Source of the DNA: Thinopyrum elongatum
Lineage: Eukaryota; Streptophyta; Magnoliopsida; Poales; Poaceae
Direction of reading: 5' to 3'
Length of the DNA stretch: 64,000 bases
Assembly: GCA_011799875.1 (NCBI GenBank)
Contig: CM022301.1
Location: forward strand, 15,253,927-15,317,926
Shown piece after piece: positions 10,647 to 22,700 of the stretch. The notes below the pieces were generated by a model. The model did no database searches. It was not told the DNA's origin and saw nothing but the letters and a program-made list of their open reading frames with translations. Made by a program: the position numbers and the translations under genes. How positions within the stretch are numbered: position 1 is the stretch's first letter; each line of letters opens with the position of its first letter.

Positions 10647-13600
10647 TGTGACATCCTAGTTTTTGCTCTTTTTCTGGATTTCTTTGCCTTTTTGTTTGAA
10701 GTTGAAGTTTTGAATCAACTCAATTGAACTTAATCACTTGGGCATGTTCTTGATTTTCACCCAAGTGACCCACCTCCCTCTCAAACACATCATTTCCTCT
10801 TTGATATATTACAAAATGGCCCTAGGAATATTTTTCATAAATGAAAAATATTCAATTTTTCTTTGAAACCACACTTCAGTGACATATGATCCAAAGCAAC
10901 CCTCATTTTCCTTGCCCACAAAAATCTGAGAAAATTCCTGAATATTCTTTGGACCTTGGCACACCTCCCTATGCAAAAATATTTCATAGCTATTTGGAAT
11001 ATTTTTGCTACAGAAAATCTTTTCTGTTTTGGCCAGAAAATGCAGTTTCTACAGGAAGTGCATTTTTCCTTGATCCAATGAAGATGACATTTTTAGCCCT
11101 AAACTCCTTCTAGATTACTCTCTTTTTACCTCACAAGTTTCTGTCCAGAAACTTGCCAAGATGCTACAGCCTCATTCATTCAACCTGTGCTTAACTCAAG
11201 TCTGTGGATCAACCTAGCATTGCATGAACAACACCCTAGACATGATTTTAATGCGCTGCGTGGCATGATGCCAGAGTTCACGTGGTGACCACGCGTGGAC
11301 ACGGTGCCAGGCAGCTAGTCGACGCGCTCTGGATGCCGCCGACGCCCCTATTGAACTCGTGCTCGCTTCCCCGCTCGCCGCAGCTTGCCAAACCGCGCCA
11401 GCATCCTCATCTTGGTGCCCTTAACTTCACCCTGCCGCTCGCCGACGCCGGAGCTCGCCGCAGGGAGCACTAGCACGACGTGGCCAAGCGCACAGTGTGC
11501 CCGTGCCCCTGTGCTCGTCTCCACCTGCGTCATGTGCTCATCCGCGTCTCCCCACAGTGGCCGCGTGAGCCGTGGAGCTTTTCCCCCTCTCACTGTCGCC
11601 TCTCGTCGCCGAGCGCCGCTTCCAGAGAACTCCGGCGGAGCCCGAGACCCCCCTCCCCTCCGCCTATAAATAGAGCTCCCCCTGGCCTCTCCGAGCATCT
11701 CAACCCACTCACACAACTACCACGACGCCGTAGATAGCCGCAGCCCGGCTAGGCAGGCCTCTGGCCACCGTTCCCGACCCGAGCTCGCTGGCGATCCCCT
11801 CTGTTGCTTCCCACTCCTCCAGAGCCTCTTGAGATCGACCGACTCCTACGGTGACTCCCTGGTGATCCACTGGTGCTCCCTGAACCCGTTGGAGCCCCTG
11901 GAACCACCCTCTCTTGCCGTCTTCTTCACCTCCGGCGAACTCCGTCCACAGCCGCCACTGGAGACGTCGTTTCCGAGCTACTCCGGCCATCCCTCGCCAA
12001 GCTATGGGTACAGGCAGATGCGCCAGAGCCTCCTCTACCCATCCCTCCCTCTCGAAATGGCCGCCGAGCCCTCCTCGCCATAGAGAGCCCCGGCGAAGCG
12101 CCGCCGTCCTCTGTTTCTCTCCCCCTCCCCTCAAAACCCGACAAGCGGGGCCCACTGTCAGCCTCTCCACTCGCGCCAAAAGCGGTACGAGTGGAGTTGT
12201 ATTCTCTGAGTACGTCTTCGATGTCACCCCCCTGGATTTTCTTTATTCCAATTTAATTCAAATTTTGACCAGAAACTTTGACCAGCTATAACTCCTAATC
12301 TATAAGTCCAAATGAATTAATTCTTTTTGCATTGTGTTTGTATTGAAATATTCTAGCAGCACACAAAATTTGCGATTTTTTTCTGCTGTCTAGAATTTCT
12401 GGTGAATTTCAGAAGTGTTCTTGATGTTTTCTTTTGCTGTTTTTAAATATTTTCAGAAGGAGAAGCTTGCCTAGAGGAGAACCAGGAGGAGTGTGACTCT
12501 CCTCTGTGCTAAGGCAAGCCACACAAATATTTGCGTGGTGTCATTTCAATAATTATGATTTTTACAACTTGAATATGATTTAGTTCATGCATTTAATCAT
12601 TGATTAAATATTGCTTATGCTAGTTTACTTTGTCATGATTGAAGTGCTTTGTTTGCAGTAGTGTTTGAGTGCATGGACTAGTGTGAGGCAGTAGAAGTAT
12701 TTTTGCTAGTACGGCTATGTTTTGGTTATGATCGGTATCATTTTCATATATGAGTTATTGATTTTACTATGTTAATGGCATAATTAAAAATGATGGTATT
12801 GATAACCAGTGAAGTTGAAACTAGTGAGTTAAAGTGATGAGTAGTGCAAGTAGAATGATTCTATGATGTTGATCCATTTACTTTCGTGTTATGTGGATAT
12901 CGTGCATGTCAGATAGTTGCATGTTCATGGCATACTATGACTCGAGTTTTGTTATTTCAAGTTAAACCTGATAATAATTCAACTTGAACATAATGTTGAT
13001 CGAGTCATGGTGCCACCGAATCGAGCTTCCTAGTGCAACCACATTTGCCTTTATGGGAAGGCCTTTATTCGGTCCGTTGTCATGCCTCTGGTCGGTGCCT
13101 CCAATGAGGGAAGGTTATGGGCATGCGGTACCCTGGCCCGGTAAGCAGACATAACCTTGTGTGCCCGTTGTTGTTATGGAACCTTGTCCCCGTTTGGGAC
13201 CGTTGATTGTTTTGCCACGACGGTGGCCGTTGGATGTCATTGGTTGACATCGGGGTTACCCATGACTTAGCCCAGAAGGGGAGTTGGTCAGAGTGGCCGA
13301 GAGAGTGTCATGGCAAATGGGAGGGTTTTGTCGGAATGCGGTTGGTCCACCCGAATGGGAGTGCGAGGCCATGGGTTCCGTGATGTGGGTACAGTGTACT
13401 AACCTCTGCAGAGTGTTTATTGAATCTATCGATAGCCGCATCCTCGGTTACGGACACAGCTCGTAAGTAGGTCACACCATGGATCAACATGATTAAGTTA
13501 AGCTTGCACACTACAGTTATATGGTTGGCACTGGTTATGTGATGAGATTGTTGAGGCCATGAAGATGGTCGTTGTTATGTGAACCAAAGTGTTGGTTTCA

Positions 13601-14162
13601 TTTGTGATCCGGGAGTGATCACCGTAATGATGATGTTGGGTACGAGGTAACCCATTTGGTAAGAGAGTCCGAGGGACTCGGTGCACAAACATAATTCACT
13701 TCATGAGTAGCATGTTGAAGCATTGCATTTAACCTCCTTAATTGTCATATTATTGTTTTCCAATATGCTTTTACTTGTTGTGAGCTTGCAAGTACATTCA
13801 ATGTACTGACCTGGCATGTCATGCTAGATTTCTGGAAAGTCCTATCGGATCGGAGTGCTGCCCATGTCTAGATCGTGTCCACATCGGTGTCCCTGTGCTA
13901 TGGAGTTTCGCTTCGTCGTCATTCCGCTGCCGCGTAGTTGTCGTGATCGAGGCCCCTTCATGTCATTAAATAATGTACATACTGTTCAGCTGCACCGTGT
14001 GTGCCGCTTGGCCTTGCTACTTGATGTAATATTGAACCTATGTTTCCGCTAGCATCAATAAAGCGGTTGTTTTCTATACCAAGTTGTTGTGTGTTGCCAG
14101 AAGACTAGATCTCTGGGCTGGCAATGCAAGGTAAACCGGTTGCTCTGAGCCGGGGTGCCACA
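10647..14162 (+). repeat. 5' LTR of element D
   Basis: 3516 bases from TGTGACATCC to GTGCCACA. The first 600 bases are AT-rich, 11280-12190 is strongly GC-rich with many CG dinucleotides, and a TATA box is at 11665-11672. Several open frames appear on both strands in the GC-rich part; they are a composition effect, recur in the other LTR and show no domain. Compared with the 3' LTR it lacks about 45 bases near 11090 and has a small duplication near 13050-13075. Confidence 0.92.
11665..11672 (+). promoter_or_regulatory. LTR TATA box (element D, 5' LTR)
   Basis: TATAAATA is embedded in CGCCTATAAATAGAGCTCCC at the downstream end of a CG-rich block, and is identical in the 3' LTR (20842-20849). 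It is the likely transcription start region. Confidence 0.7.
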
Positions 14163-14167
14163 ACGCT

Positions 14168-14179
14168 TGGTATCAGAGC
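14168..14179 (+). promoter_or_regulatory. Primer binding site of element D (initiator-Met tRNA type)
   Basis: TGGTATCAGAGC lies five bases after the LTR end and matches the plant initiator methionine tRNA 3' complement used by many Gypsy and Copia elements. Confidence 0.9.
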
Positions 14180-14330
14180 CGCGCTGACTGTAGGACACAC
14201 TAGACCGCCGACGCTTTAGTTAAACGGTAGATAGATGATTTTTGAGTGCCGGTAGCGTTTGCATCTGCTTGCTGCATTGCATGCATTTGATGTATTGTTA
14301 TTGCTAACCGACTAATGGTTGTGAGTGTAG

Positions 14331-15035
14331 ATGGCTCCAGTGCCGTATGCGTGTCAGGTGGAGCTAGCACTATACACTTCACCGCACCTTCTTCGGCATG
14401 TGTGGCGTCGACTCTACCCTCACGATGACGACCCGGTGTATCGGGTGTACGGGGAGCGCCTAGCAGATTCAGTGTACGAGTATCACGCGGTGGTTACCCT
14501 GCGCTGTAGTACGACAGCTAGTACTTGCACTCGTTCTTCTAGGAGTGGTTTCGCTTCTACACCCGCTCAAGCTATTCAGTTTGCTGCGTTTGAGATTCTC
14601 GTTGAGCTCCTCTATAACAAGATCCAGATGCAGACCCACCCAGGTTTCTACCACTACCCCTCCCTGCATGATGATGGTCGTGTCCGTTTTCCTATCGTTG
14701 ATCCGGCGACCGATAGTGCTACTAGCCACCTTTCCCGCTATGTCACTGCTAGTTATCTTCTGATTCACGAGCTGGACCGAGAGCTAACTCGTGCTTGCAC
14801 TGCTTTAGTTGCCGCTAGGTCCTACCCTACTCCACCTTCCAGGGGATTTACTCCCTATATTGCACCAGTTTCTAGCTCGCCAGTTACACCGGTTACTCCT
14901 TCGAGTAGCTCGGGCACCTCGACTGTGACTCCCCACAGTGCCCCTACCGAGTGGGTTTCACTTCTCGCTACTCCCGCAGCCCCTATGCTCCAGACTCACC
15001 CTGCACCTGCCCCTGAGGGAGAGCCCTCGAGGTAG
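14331..15035 (+). CDS. Extra ORF between primer site and gag of element D
   Basis: An uninterrupted 234-codon ORF with its own ATG, about 150 bases after the primer site and 340 before gag. It is not a gag or pol domain. Residues about 36-105 have a pattern that recalls a double-stranded RNA-binding fold: PVYRVYGER, YEYHAVVTL, then after a variable loop TPAQAIQFAAFEILVELL, which would form the last helix. Residues 165-234 are Pro/Ser/Thr-rich and probably unstructured. It has stayed open while the neighbouring gag-pol has about ten stops. Function is unknown; an element-encoded nucleic-acid-binding or silencing-related accessory protein is possible but unproven, and the dsRBD resemblance is weak. 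Confidence 0.6.
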   Translation: MAPVPYACQVELALYTSPHLLRHVWRRLYPHDDDPVYRVYGERLADSVYEYHAVVTLRCSTTASTCTRSSRSGFASTPAQAIQFAAFEILVELLYNKIQMQTHPGFYHYPSLHDDGRVRFPIVDPATDSATSHLSRYVTASYLLIHELDRELTRACTALVAARSYPTPPSRGFTPYIAPVSSSPVTPVTPSSSSGTSTVTPHSAPTEWVSLLATPAAPMLQTHPAPAPEGEPSR

Positions 15036-15374
15036 CGTCGTTGTGTTACCTTTAACCTAGAGGTTTCCGTTAACGTCGTCAGTTCAGGATCTAAGTCCGG
15101 CTCAGCAGAGCACTAGATCGTTCGAGTATCCGTAGTTGTCATGATGTTTGATGTACGGATGTAGTCATACTTGTCATGATGTTTCATGTATGAGCGTAGT
15201 CGTACCTGTCATGATGTTCCATTTCATGTATGAGTCTATGTATAATTATGTTGGAACTTTTTATTATTCGCCTTGGTTTTTGCTGCTTTCTTTCGGGTTT
15301 GTCGCTTGCTTTTCTTCCCATGTTTGGATGTTGCTCATCTCAGTTGCCTCATATTGGGAAAAACAAACAATAGG

Positions 15375-16493
15375 ATGATGCGGAGAGGCAGCAGCAGTCA
15401 TGCTGGTGAGGATGTCCCTGTTCGTCGCTCAGCAAGATAGGCAGGACATTCCCCAGAGCCATATCCACCACCGCCTCCACCGCCACATCCGCCATCCACT
15501 GAACAAATCATGCACATGTTCGAAGAAAGAAGAAACAATGATCTGATTGAGCTATTGAAAAGTGTGCAAGCTATGGTTGGGCAGAATGGAAATCAGAATG
15601 GCCATCACTCTAAATTGTCAGACTTTCAGCGGACTAAGCCTCCCAGTTTCAGTCAAGTTATCGATCCTTTGGAAGCTGATGATTGGTTGCGAACTATCGA
15701 GAAGAAGCTTGAGATTGCCCGCACCAAGGAAACTGACAAGGTTCCGTTTGCTACACACTATCTTGAGGGAGCTGCCGCTATCTGGTGGGATAATGCTAAA
15801 GCTATGTGGCCTGTGGATGATGAAATCACTTGGGCTAAATTCAAAGACCATTTCCGCAAGTACCATATTCCCGCCGGTATTATGGAAGTCAAGCAGCGTG
15901 AATTCCTCGCTCTCACCCAAGGAAGCCTGTCAGTAAGTGAGTATCTGCATAAGTTCAACCATTTGGCCCGCTATTCTCTCTATGATGTGGCTACGGAAGA
16001 AAGAAAGATCGACAGATTTCTTGGAGGACTGAATCAACACCTCTGATGCACTCTCAGTATGCTCGATTTTCCGGATTTCCAGACTCTGGTAAACAAAGCC
16101 CTCATTGCAGAATGAGAACAAAAGCTTGTTCAGGACCATGAGCCCACCTATAATGACCATAAGCGCAAGTTCAAGCCAAAGAAGGATGGACAGCCAGTGC
16201 AGAAGGCTCGTACCTGGCAGCAGACTCAGGTTGAGTAGAAGCCCAATTGGCAGCAGAATGTGAACCAGACTACTACCCAAGTCAAGAATGTCGTGACCAG
16301 CCCGGTACGCGAAGAGTGTCAGTGCAACAATTCGTGTTTTTCTTGTGGGCAAACCGGGCATTACGCCAGACAGTGTCCCAAGAGCGGCAAGTCAGATGCT
16401 CCATTTAAGCCGCAAGTCAACCACATGGAACCATATCCTGGCCAGAAGACCATCCAAGGGCAAGTTCACCACCTCTTCGCAGACGAAGCCTAA
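15375..16493 (+). pseudogene. gag: gag of element D, broken
   Basis: The frame starts at ATG 15375 with a Pro-rich N terminus, then a retrotransposon gag domain (15510-16046: LEADDWLRTIEKKLEI, YLEGAAAIWWDNAK) and a CCHC knuckle at 16335-16376 (CFSCGQTGHYARQC). The same frame is interrupted by TAG at 15438, TGA at 16044, TGA at 16113 and TAG at 16236, so no full Gag is made. These TGA and TAG codons could have arisen from CGA and CAG by C-to-T change. Gag would build the virus-like particle and bind RNA through the knuckle. Confidence 0.88.
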
Positions 16494-18012
16494 GAGGACC
16501 CGGAAGTCATCATTGGTATGTTCCTTGTTAATAGCATACCTGCAATAATTTTGTTTGACTCTGGGGCTTCCCACTCTTTTATTTCGCGGAGTTTTGTTGC
16601 CCAAAACAAGTTTTCTTGCTCGATTTTGGGAAAGAGTATGATGGTACAATCCCCGGGATCCGTGCTCAAAAGAAATCAGGCCTGCCGCAATTTGGAGATT
16701 GACATCAAGGGAGTCATCTTCCTAGCTTCTTTGATGTCATCGAGTCTGCCAAGTTGGATATTATTTTGGGAATGAATTGGCTGACCCAACATCAAGTATG
16801 CATCAACTGTGCGACCAGAGAAGTCACATTGACAAGTCGGGAAGGTCAAAATACACAATTCTTTGCCCGAAGAATTATACCCAAGAAAGAAATGGTCTTC
16901 GCAGCTCAAGCTGAAGAATTGGATCTAATTCCTGTGGTCAGTGAGTTTCCAGATGTATTTCATGAGGAATTACCAGGAATGCCGCCAGACCGAGAGCTTG
17001 AGTTTGCAATTGATCTTGTGCCCGGGACCGCACCCCTATACAAGAAGTATTACCGGATGCCTTCATCCGAGTTAGTGGATCTGACGAAACAGCTTGATGA
17101 GATGCTACAGAAAGGGTACATTCGTCCAAGCTCTTCACCATGGGGATCACCCGCAATCTTCGGGGACAAGAAGGACGGCAGTCTCCGAATGTGTGTGGAT
17201 TACCGTCAGTTGAATGATGTCACTATCAAGAACAAATATCCGCTTCCGAGGATTGATGATTTGTTCGACCAACTCAGTAGGGCAAAAGTATTCTCCAAAA
17301 TTGATTTGAGGACCGGATACCATCAACTCAAGATCAAGAAGTAAGATATTCCTAAGACCGCGTTCACCATTCGATACGGTCTTTATGAATATACGGTCAT
17401 GTCATTCGGCCTCACCAAGGCCCCTGCCTTCTTCATGCATATGATGAATAAAGTATTCATGGACTTCTTGGAAAATTTGTGGTGGTCTTCATTGATGACA
17501 TCCTCATATACTCGAAAAGTGAAGAAGAGCACAAGGGACATCTCAGAGCAGTCTTGCAAAGACTCCGTGACCATCAGCTATATGCGAAGTTCAGCAAATG
17601 TGAATTTTGGCTCAAGCAAGTTGGATTTTTGGGGCATGTTCTTTCAGCAGAAGGCATAGCCATGGACCCAAGCAATGTGAAGGACGTGCTTGATTGGACG
17701 GCACCCACGACAGTAACTGAGATCCGGCGTTTCCTTGGATTAGCTGGATACTACCGCCGATTCATCGAAGGCTTCTCTAAGATTGCCAAGCCCATGACAG
17801 AACTACTCAAGAAGGATAAGAAATTTGTATGGTCTGAGGACTATGAGAAAAGCTTCAATGAGTTGAAGACCCGATTGACATCAGCACCTGTGTTGACTCT
17901 CCCAGACATCTACCTCAGCTTTGATGTATACTGTGACGCATCCAGGAGAGGCATTGGATGTGTACTCATGCAAGATGGCAAGGTTGTAGCATACGCATCT
18001 CGACAGCTATGA
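16494..18012 (+). pseudogene. pol: Protease and reverse transcriptase of element D, broken
   Basis: The protease signature FDSGASHSFIS lies at about 16555-16590. The frame changes near 16700-16735, after which [10 protein letters not shown] and the RT N-terminal half follow (to 17344), ending at a TAA at 17342. RT resumes with [10 protein letters not shown] and, after another frame change near 17470, FIDDILIYS at about 17488-17510, the catalytic aspartates. The RT connection and the start of RNase H ([13 protein letters not shown]) run to a TGA at 18010. At least two frame changes and two stops mean no active enzyme. Confidence 0.88.
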
Positions 18013-19333
18013 CCCCACGAATGGAACTACCCAACCCATGATTTGGAATTGGCCGCAGTTGTGCAGGCATTAAAAATTTGGAGGCACTACCTCATTGGCA
18101 AAAGATATCAGATATTTACCGACCACAAGAGTCTCAAGTATATATTCACCCAACCGGACCTGAACCTCCGACAGTGAAGATGGCTCGAATTGGTCAAGGA
18201 TTATGATCTTGGAATAAATTATCATCCCGATAAGGCCAATGTGGTTGCCGATGCCCTCAGCCACAAGCCCGCCAATCTGAACGCCCTGATGGAGTCCTTG
18301 CCTCCCGAACTCCAAGAAGAAATCACTCAGCTTAACCTGGTTATTGTTGAGGCTGACCTTGCCAATATATTGGAAGTTACCCCTACCCTCGAAGAAGAAA
18401 TCTGCATGGCCCAGCAAGATGACTTAGTCCTCCAACACCATGTCAAGCGTATGCAAGAAGGCAAGACCCAGGATTTCTCAAAGGATAAGCAAGGTACTCT
18501 AAGGTTTCGAGGACGGATTTGCGTACCTGAGCAAGCAAACCTGAGAAAGAAGATCTTGATAGAAGCACACAAATCTTCGTACTTGATTCATCCAGGAGGT
18601 ACCAAGATGTACGAAGACCTTTGTCAGGCATTTTGGTGGGATGGAATGAAGAAGGACATTGCCTATTTCGTCGCTTGTTGCGATATATGTAACAAAGTAA
18701 AGGCGGAACATCAGAAACCCGCCGGACTTCTTCAACCTTTGCCCGTTCCGCAATGGAAGTGGGACGATGTCTGCATGGATTTCGTCACAGGCCTACCAAG
18801 GACCCACCGAGGCAATGATGCAGTATGGGTTGTGGTGGACATACTGACAAAGGTAGCTCACTTCTTTCCCATCCAAACCACCTACCGAGCCGACCAACTC
18901 GCACAGCTATATGTGTCCAGAATCGTCAGTTTGCATGGAGTGCCAAGAACTATCACTTCCGACAGAGACAGACGGGCAGACTAAGCGAGTAAATCAAATA
19001 CTTGAAGATATGCTCCGGGCATGTGCTTTGGCCCAAGGGCCCAAGTGGGATGATTGTCTGCCTTATGCTGAGTTCTCTTACAACAACAGCTTCGAGACCA
19101 GCCTCAAGATGTCACCATATGAAGCCCTGTATGGCCGTAAGTGCCGCACTCCGCTAAACTGGTCTCAAACCGGAGATAGCTGCATTTTCGGAACCGACTT
19201 AATGATGGAGGCTGAAAAGCAAGTCAAGGAGATCCGAGATAGACTGCAATTGGCTAAATCCCGACAGAAGAGCTACTATGACTCAAAGCACCGTCAGATC
19301 AGTTTTGAACCCAGAGAGTATGTGTACCTCTGA
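18013..19333 (+). pseudogene. pol: RNase H end and integrase of element D, deleted core
   Basis: RNase H finishes with [10 protein letters not shown]; a TGA at 18175 interrupts it. Integrase has its zinc region (HPGGTKMYEDL, CDICNKV) and first catalytic Asp in CMDFVTGLP. At 18966-18985 the second catalytic Asp (ITSDRD) is joined almost directly to DGQTKRVNQ, so roughly 27-30 residues between the second Asp and the third acidic position are missing. The residue expected to be the third acid is Lys. The downstream part (MSPYEALYGRKCRTPL) is in another frame and ends in TGA at 19331. Confidence 0.85.
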
Positions 19334-19753
19334 GTCACACCCATGAAAGGAGTCAAGAGGTTTCAAACCCGAGGAAAACTTGCACCCAGATATATTGGTC
19401 CGTTCCCAGTTATGTCCAGAGTTGATACAGTTGCTTATTAGTTGGAACTACCACCGGAATTGTCTGAAGTGCACAATGTATTCCATGTCTCACAGTTGAG
19501 AAGGTGTATCTCGCCACCCGAGAAAAGGACTGATATGGCAGAGATAGAGCTTGCTAAGGATTTAACCTATGAGGAGAAACCGTTCTGTATATTGGATGAA
19601 ACGAAAAGAGTCACTCGCAGTAAAGTGATAAAATTTTGTAAGGTACAGTGGGAGCATCACACCGAGGAAGAAGCAACTTGGGAAAGAGAGGACTTTTTAA
19701 GGGCAGCCTATCCAGAATTGTTTTCCCGAGAAACCGAATCTCGAGGATGAGAT
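19334..19753 (+). pseudogene. pol: Integrase tail with chromodomain of element D
   Basis: A short stretch (GKLAPRYIGPF-type linker) leads to a TAG at 19439, then an open frame of about 100 codons. It ends with a chromodomain-like block (VQWEHHTEEEATWERED) followed by a terminal acidic tail (YPELFSRE). Chromodomains of this kind at the integrase C terminus define chromoviruses and are thought to guide integration to chromatin marks. Confidence 0.82.
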
Positions 19754-19760
19754 TTATCCT

Positions 19761-19774
19761 AAGTGGGGGAGGTT
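19761..19774 (+). promoter_or_regulatory. Polypurine tract of element D
   Basis: AAGTGGGGGAGGTT stands directly before the TGTGACATCC start of the 3' LTR. Confidence 0.85.
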
Positions 19775-22700
19775 TGTGACATCCTGGTTTTTGCTCTTTT
19801 TCTTTTTCTGGATTTCTTTGCCTTTTTGTTTGAAGTTGAAGTTTTGAATCAACTCAATTGGACTTAATCACTTGGGCATGTTCTTGATTTTCACCCAAGT
19901 GACCCACCTCCCTCTCAAACACATCATTTCCTCTTTGATAAATCACAAAATGGCCCTAAGAATATTTTTCATTAATAAAAAATATTCATTTCTTCTCTGA
20001 AACCACACTTCAGTGACATATGATCCAAAGCAACCCTCATTTTCCTTGCCCACAAAAATTTGAGAAAATTCCTGAATATTCTTTGGACCTTGGCACACCT
20101 CCCTGTGCAAAAATATTTCATAGTTATTTGGAATATTTTTGCTACAGAAAATCTTTTCTGTTCTGGCCAGAAAATGCAGTTTCGACAAGAAATGCATTTT
20201 TCCTTGATCCAATGAAGCTGAAATTTTTAGAGCTTCATTACCCTCCTAAGAAAACCTTAACCTCCAAAGATTAGACCTAAACTCTTTCTAGATTTCTCTC
20301 TTTTTACCTCACAAGTTTCTGTCCAGAAACTTGCCAAGATGCTACAGCCTCATTCATTCAACCTGTGCTTAACTCAAGTCTGTGGATCAACCTAGCCTTG
20401 CACGAACAACACCCGAGACATGTTTTAATGCACTGCGTGGTGTGATGTCAGATTTCACGCGGTGACCACGCGTGGACACGGTGCCAGGCAGCTAGTCGAC
20501 GAGCTCTGGATGTCGCCGACGCCCCTGTTGAGCTCGTGCTCGCTTCCCCGCTCGCCGCAGCTTGCCAAACCGCGCCACCATCCTCGTCTCGGTGCCCTTA
20601 ACTTCACCCTGCCACTCACCGACGCCGGAGCTCGCCGTAGCGAGCACGGGCATGACGCGGCCAAGCGCACAGTGCGCCCGTGCCCCTGTGCTCGTCTCCA
20701 CCTGCGTCCTATGCTCGTCCGCGTCTCCCCACAGTGGCCGCGTGAGCCGTGGAGCTTTTCCCCCTCTCACTGACACCCCTCGTCACCGAGCGCCGCTTCC
20801 AGAGAACTCCGGCGGAGCCTGAGACCCCCCTCCCCTCCGCCTATAAATAGAGCTCCCCCTGGCCTCTCCGAGCATCTCAACCCACTCAGACAACCACCAC
20901 GATGCCGTAGATAGCCGCAGCCCGGCCGGGCAGGCCTCTGGCCGCCGTTCCCGACCCGAGCTCGTCGGCGATCCCCTCTGTTGCTTCCCACTCCTCCAGA
21001 GCCTCTTCAGCTCGATCGACTCCTCCAGCGACTCCCTGGTGATCCACTGGTGCTCGCTGAACCCGTTGGAGCCCCAGGAGCCACCCTCTCTCGCCGTCTT
21101 CTTCACCTCCGGCGAACTCCGTCCGCAGCCGCTGCTGGAGACATCGTTTCGGAGCTACTCCGGCCATCCCTCGCAAAGCTACGGGTACAGGTAGGTGCAC
21201 CAGAGCCTCCTCTACCCATCCCTCCCTCTCAAAATGGCAGCCGAGCCCTCCTCGCCAGAGAGAGCCGTGGCGAAGCGCCGCCGTCCTCTGTTTCTCTCCC
21301 CCTCCCCTTAAAACCCGACAGGCGGGGCCCACTGTCAGCCTCTCCACTCACGCTCGAAGCGGTACGAGTGGAGGCGTATTCTCTGAGTACGTCTTCGATG
21401 TCACCCCCCTGGATTTTCTTTATTCCAATTTAATTCAAATTTTGACCAGAAACTTTGACCAGCTATAACTCCTAATCTATAAGTCCAAATGAATTAATTC
21501 TTTTTGCATTGTGTTTGTATTGAAATATTCTAGCAGCACACAAAATTTGAGATTTTTCTCTACTGTCTAGAATTTCTGGTGAATTTCAGAAGTGTTCTTG
21601 ATGTTTTCTTTTGCTGTTTTTAAATATTTTCAGAAGGAGAAGCTTGCCTAGAGGAGAAGTAGGAGGAGTGTGACTCTCCTCTGTGCTAAGGCAAGCCACA
21701 CAAATATTTGCATGGTGTCATTTCAATAATTATGATTTTTCCAACTTGAATATGATTTAGTTCATGCATTTAATCATTTACTAAATATTGCTTATGCTAG
21801 TTTACTTTGTCATGATTGAAGTGCTTAGTTTGCAATAGTGTTTGAGTGCATGCACTAGTGTGAGGCTGTAGAAGTATTTTTGGTAGTATGGCTATGTTTT
21901 GGTTATGATCGGTATCATTTTCAGATATGAGTTATTGATTTTACTATGTTAATGGCATAACTAAAAATGATGGTATTGATAACCAGTGAAGTTGAAACCA
22001 GTGAGTTAAAGTGATGAGTAGTGCAAGTAGAATGATTCTATGATGTTGATCCGTTTACTTTCGTGTTATGTGGATATCGTGCATGTCAGATAGTTGCATG
22101 TTCATGGCATACTATGACTCAAGTTTTGTTATTTCAAGTTAAACCTGATAATAATTCAACTTGAACATAATGTTGATTGAGTCATGGTGCCACCGAATCG
22201 AGCTTCCCAGTGCAACCACATTTGCCTTTATTCGGTCCGTTGTCATGCCTCTGGTTGGTGCCTCCAACGAGGGAAGGTTATGGGCGTGCGGTACCCTGGC
22301 CCGGTAAGCAGACATAACCTTGTGTGCCCGTTGTTGTTATGGAACCTTGTCCCCGTTTGGGACCGTTGATTGTTTTGCCTCGACGGTGGCCGTTGGATGT
22401 CATTGGTTGACATCGGGGCCACCCATGACTTAGCCCAGAAGGGGAGTTGGTCGGAGTGGCCGATAGAGTGTCATGGCAAATGGGAGGGTTTTTTCGGAAT
22501 GCGGTTGGTCCACCCGAATGGGAGTGCGAGGCCATGTGTTCCGTGATGTGGGTACAGTGTACTAACCTCTGCAGAGTGTTTATTAAATCTATCGATAGCC
22601 GCGTCCTCGGTTAAGGACACAGCTCGTAAGTAGGTCATACCATGGATCAACATGATTAAGTTAAGCTTGCACACTACAGTTATATGGTTGGCACTTGTTA

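Noticed and set aside
11282..12291. Several open frames on both strands in the D LTR
   Set aside because: They recur in the 3' LTR with frame differences and show no domain; the region is a CG-rich U3 block.
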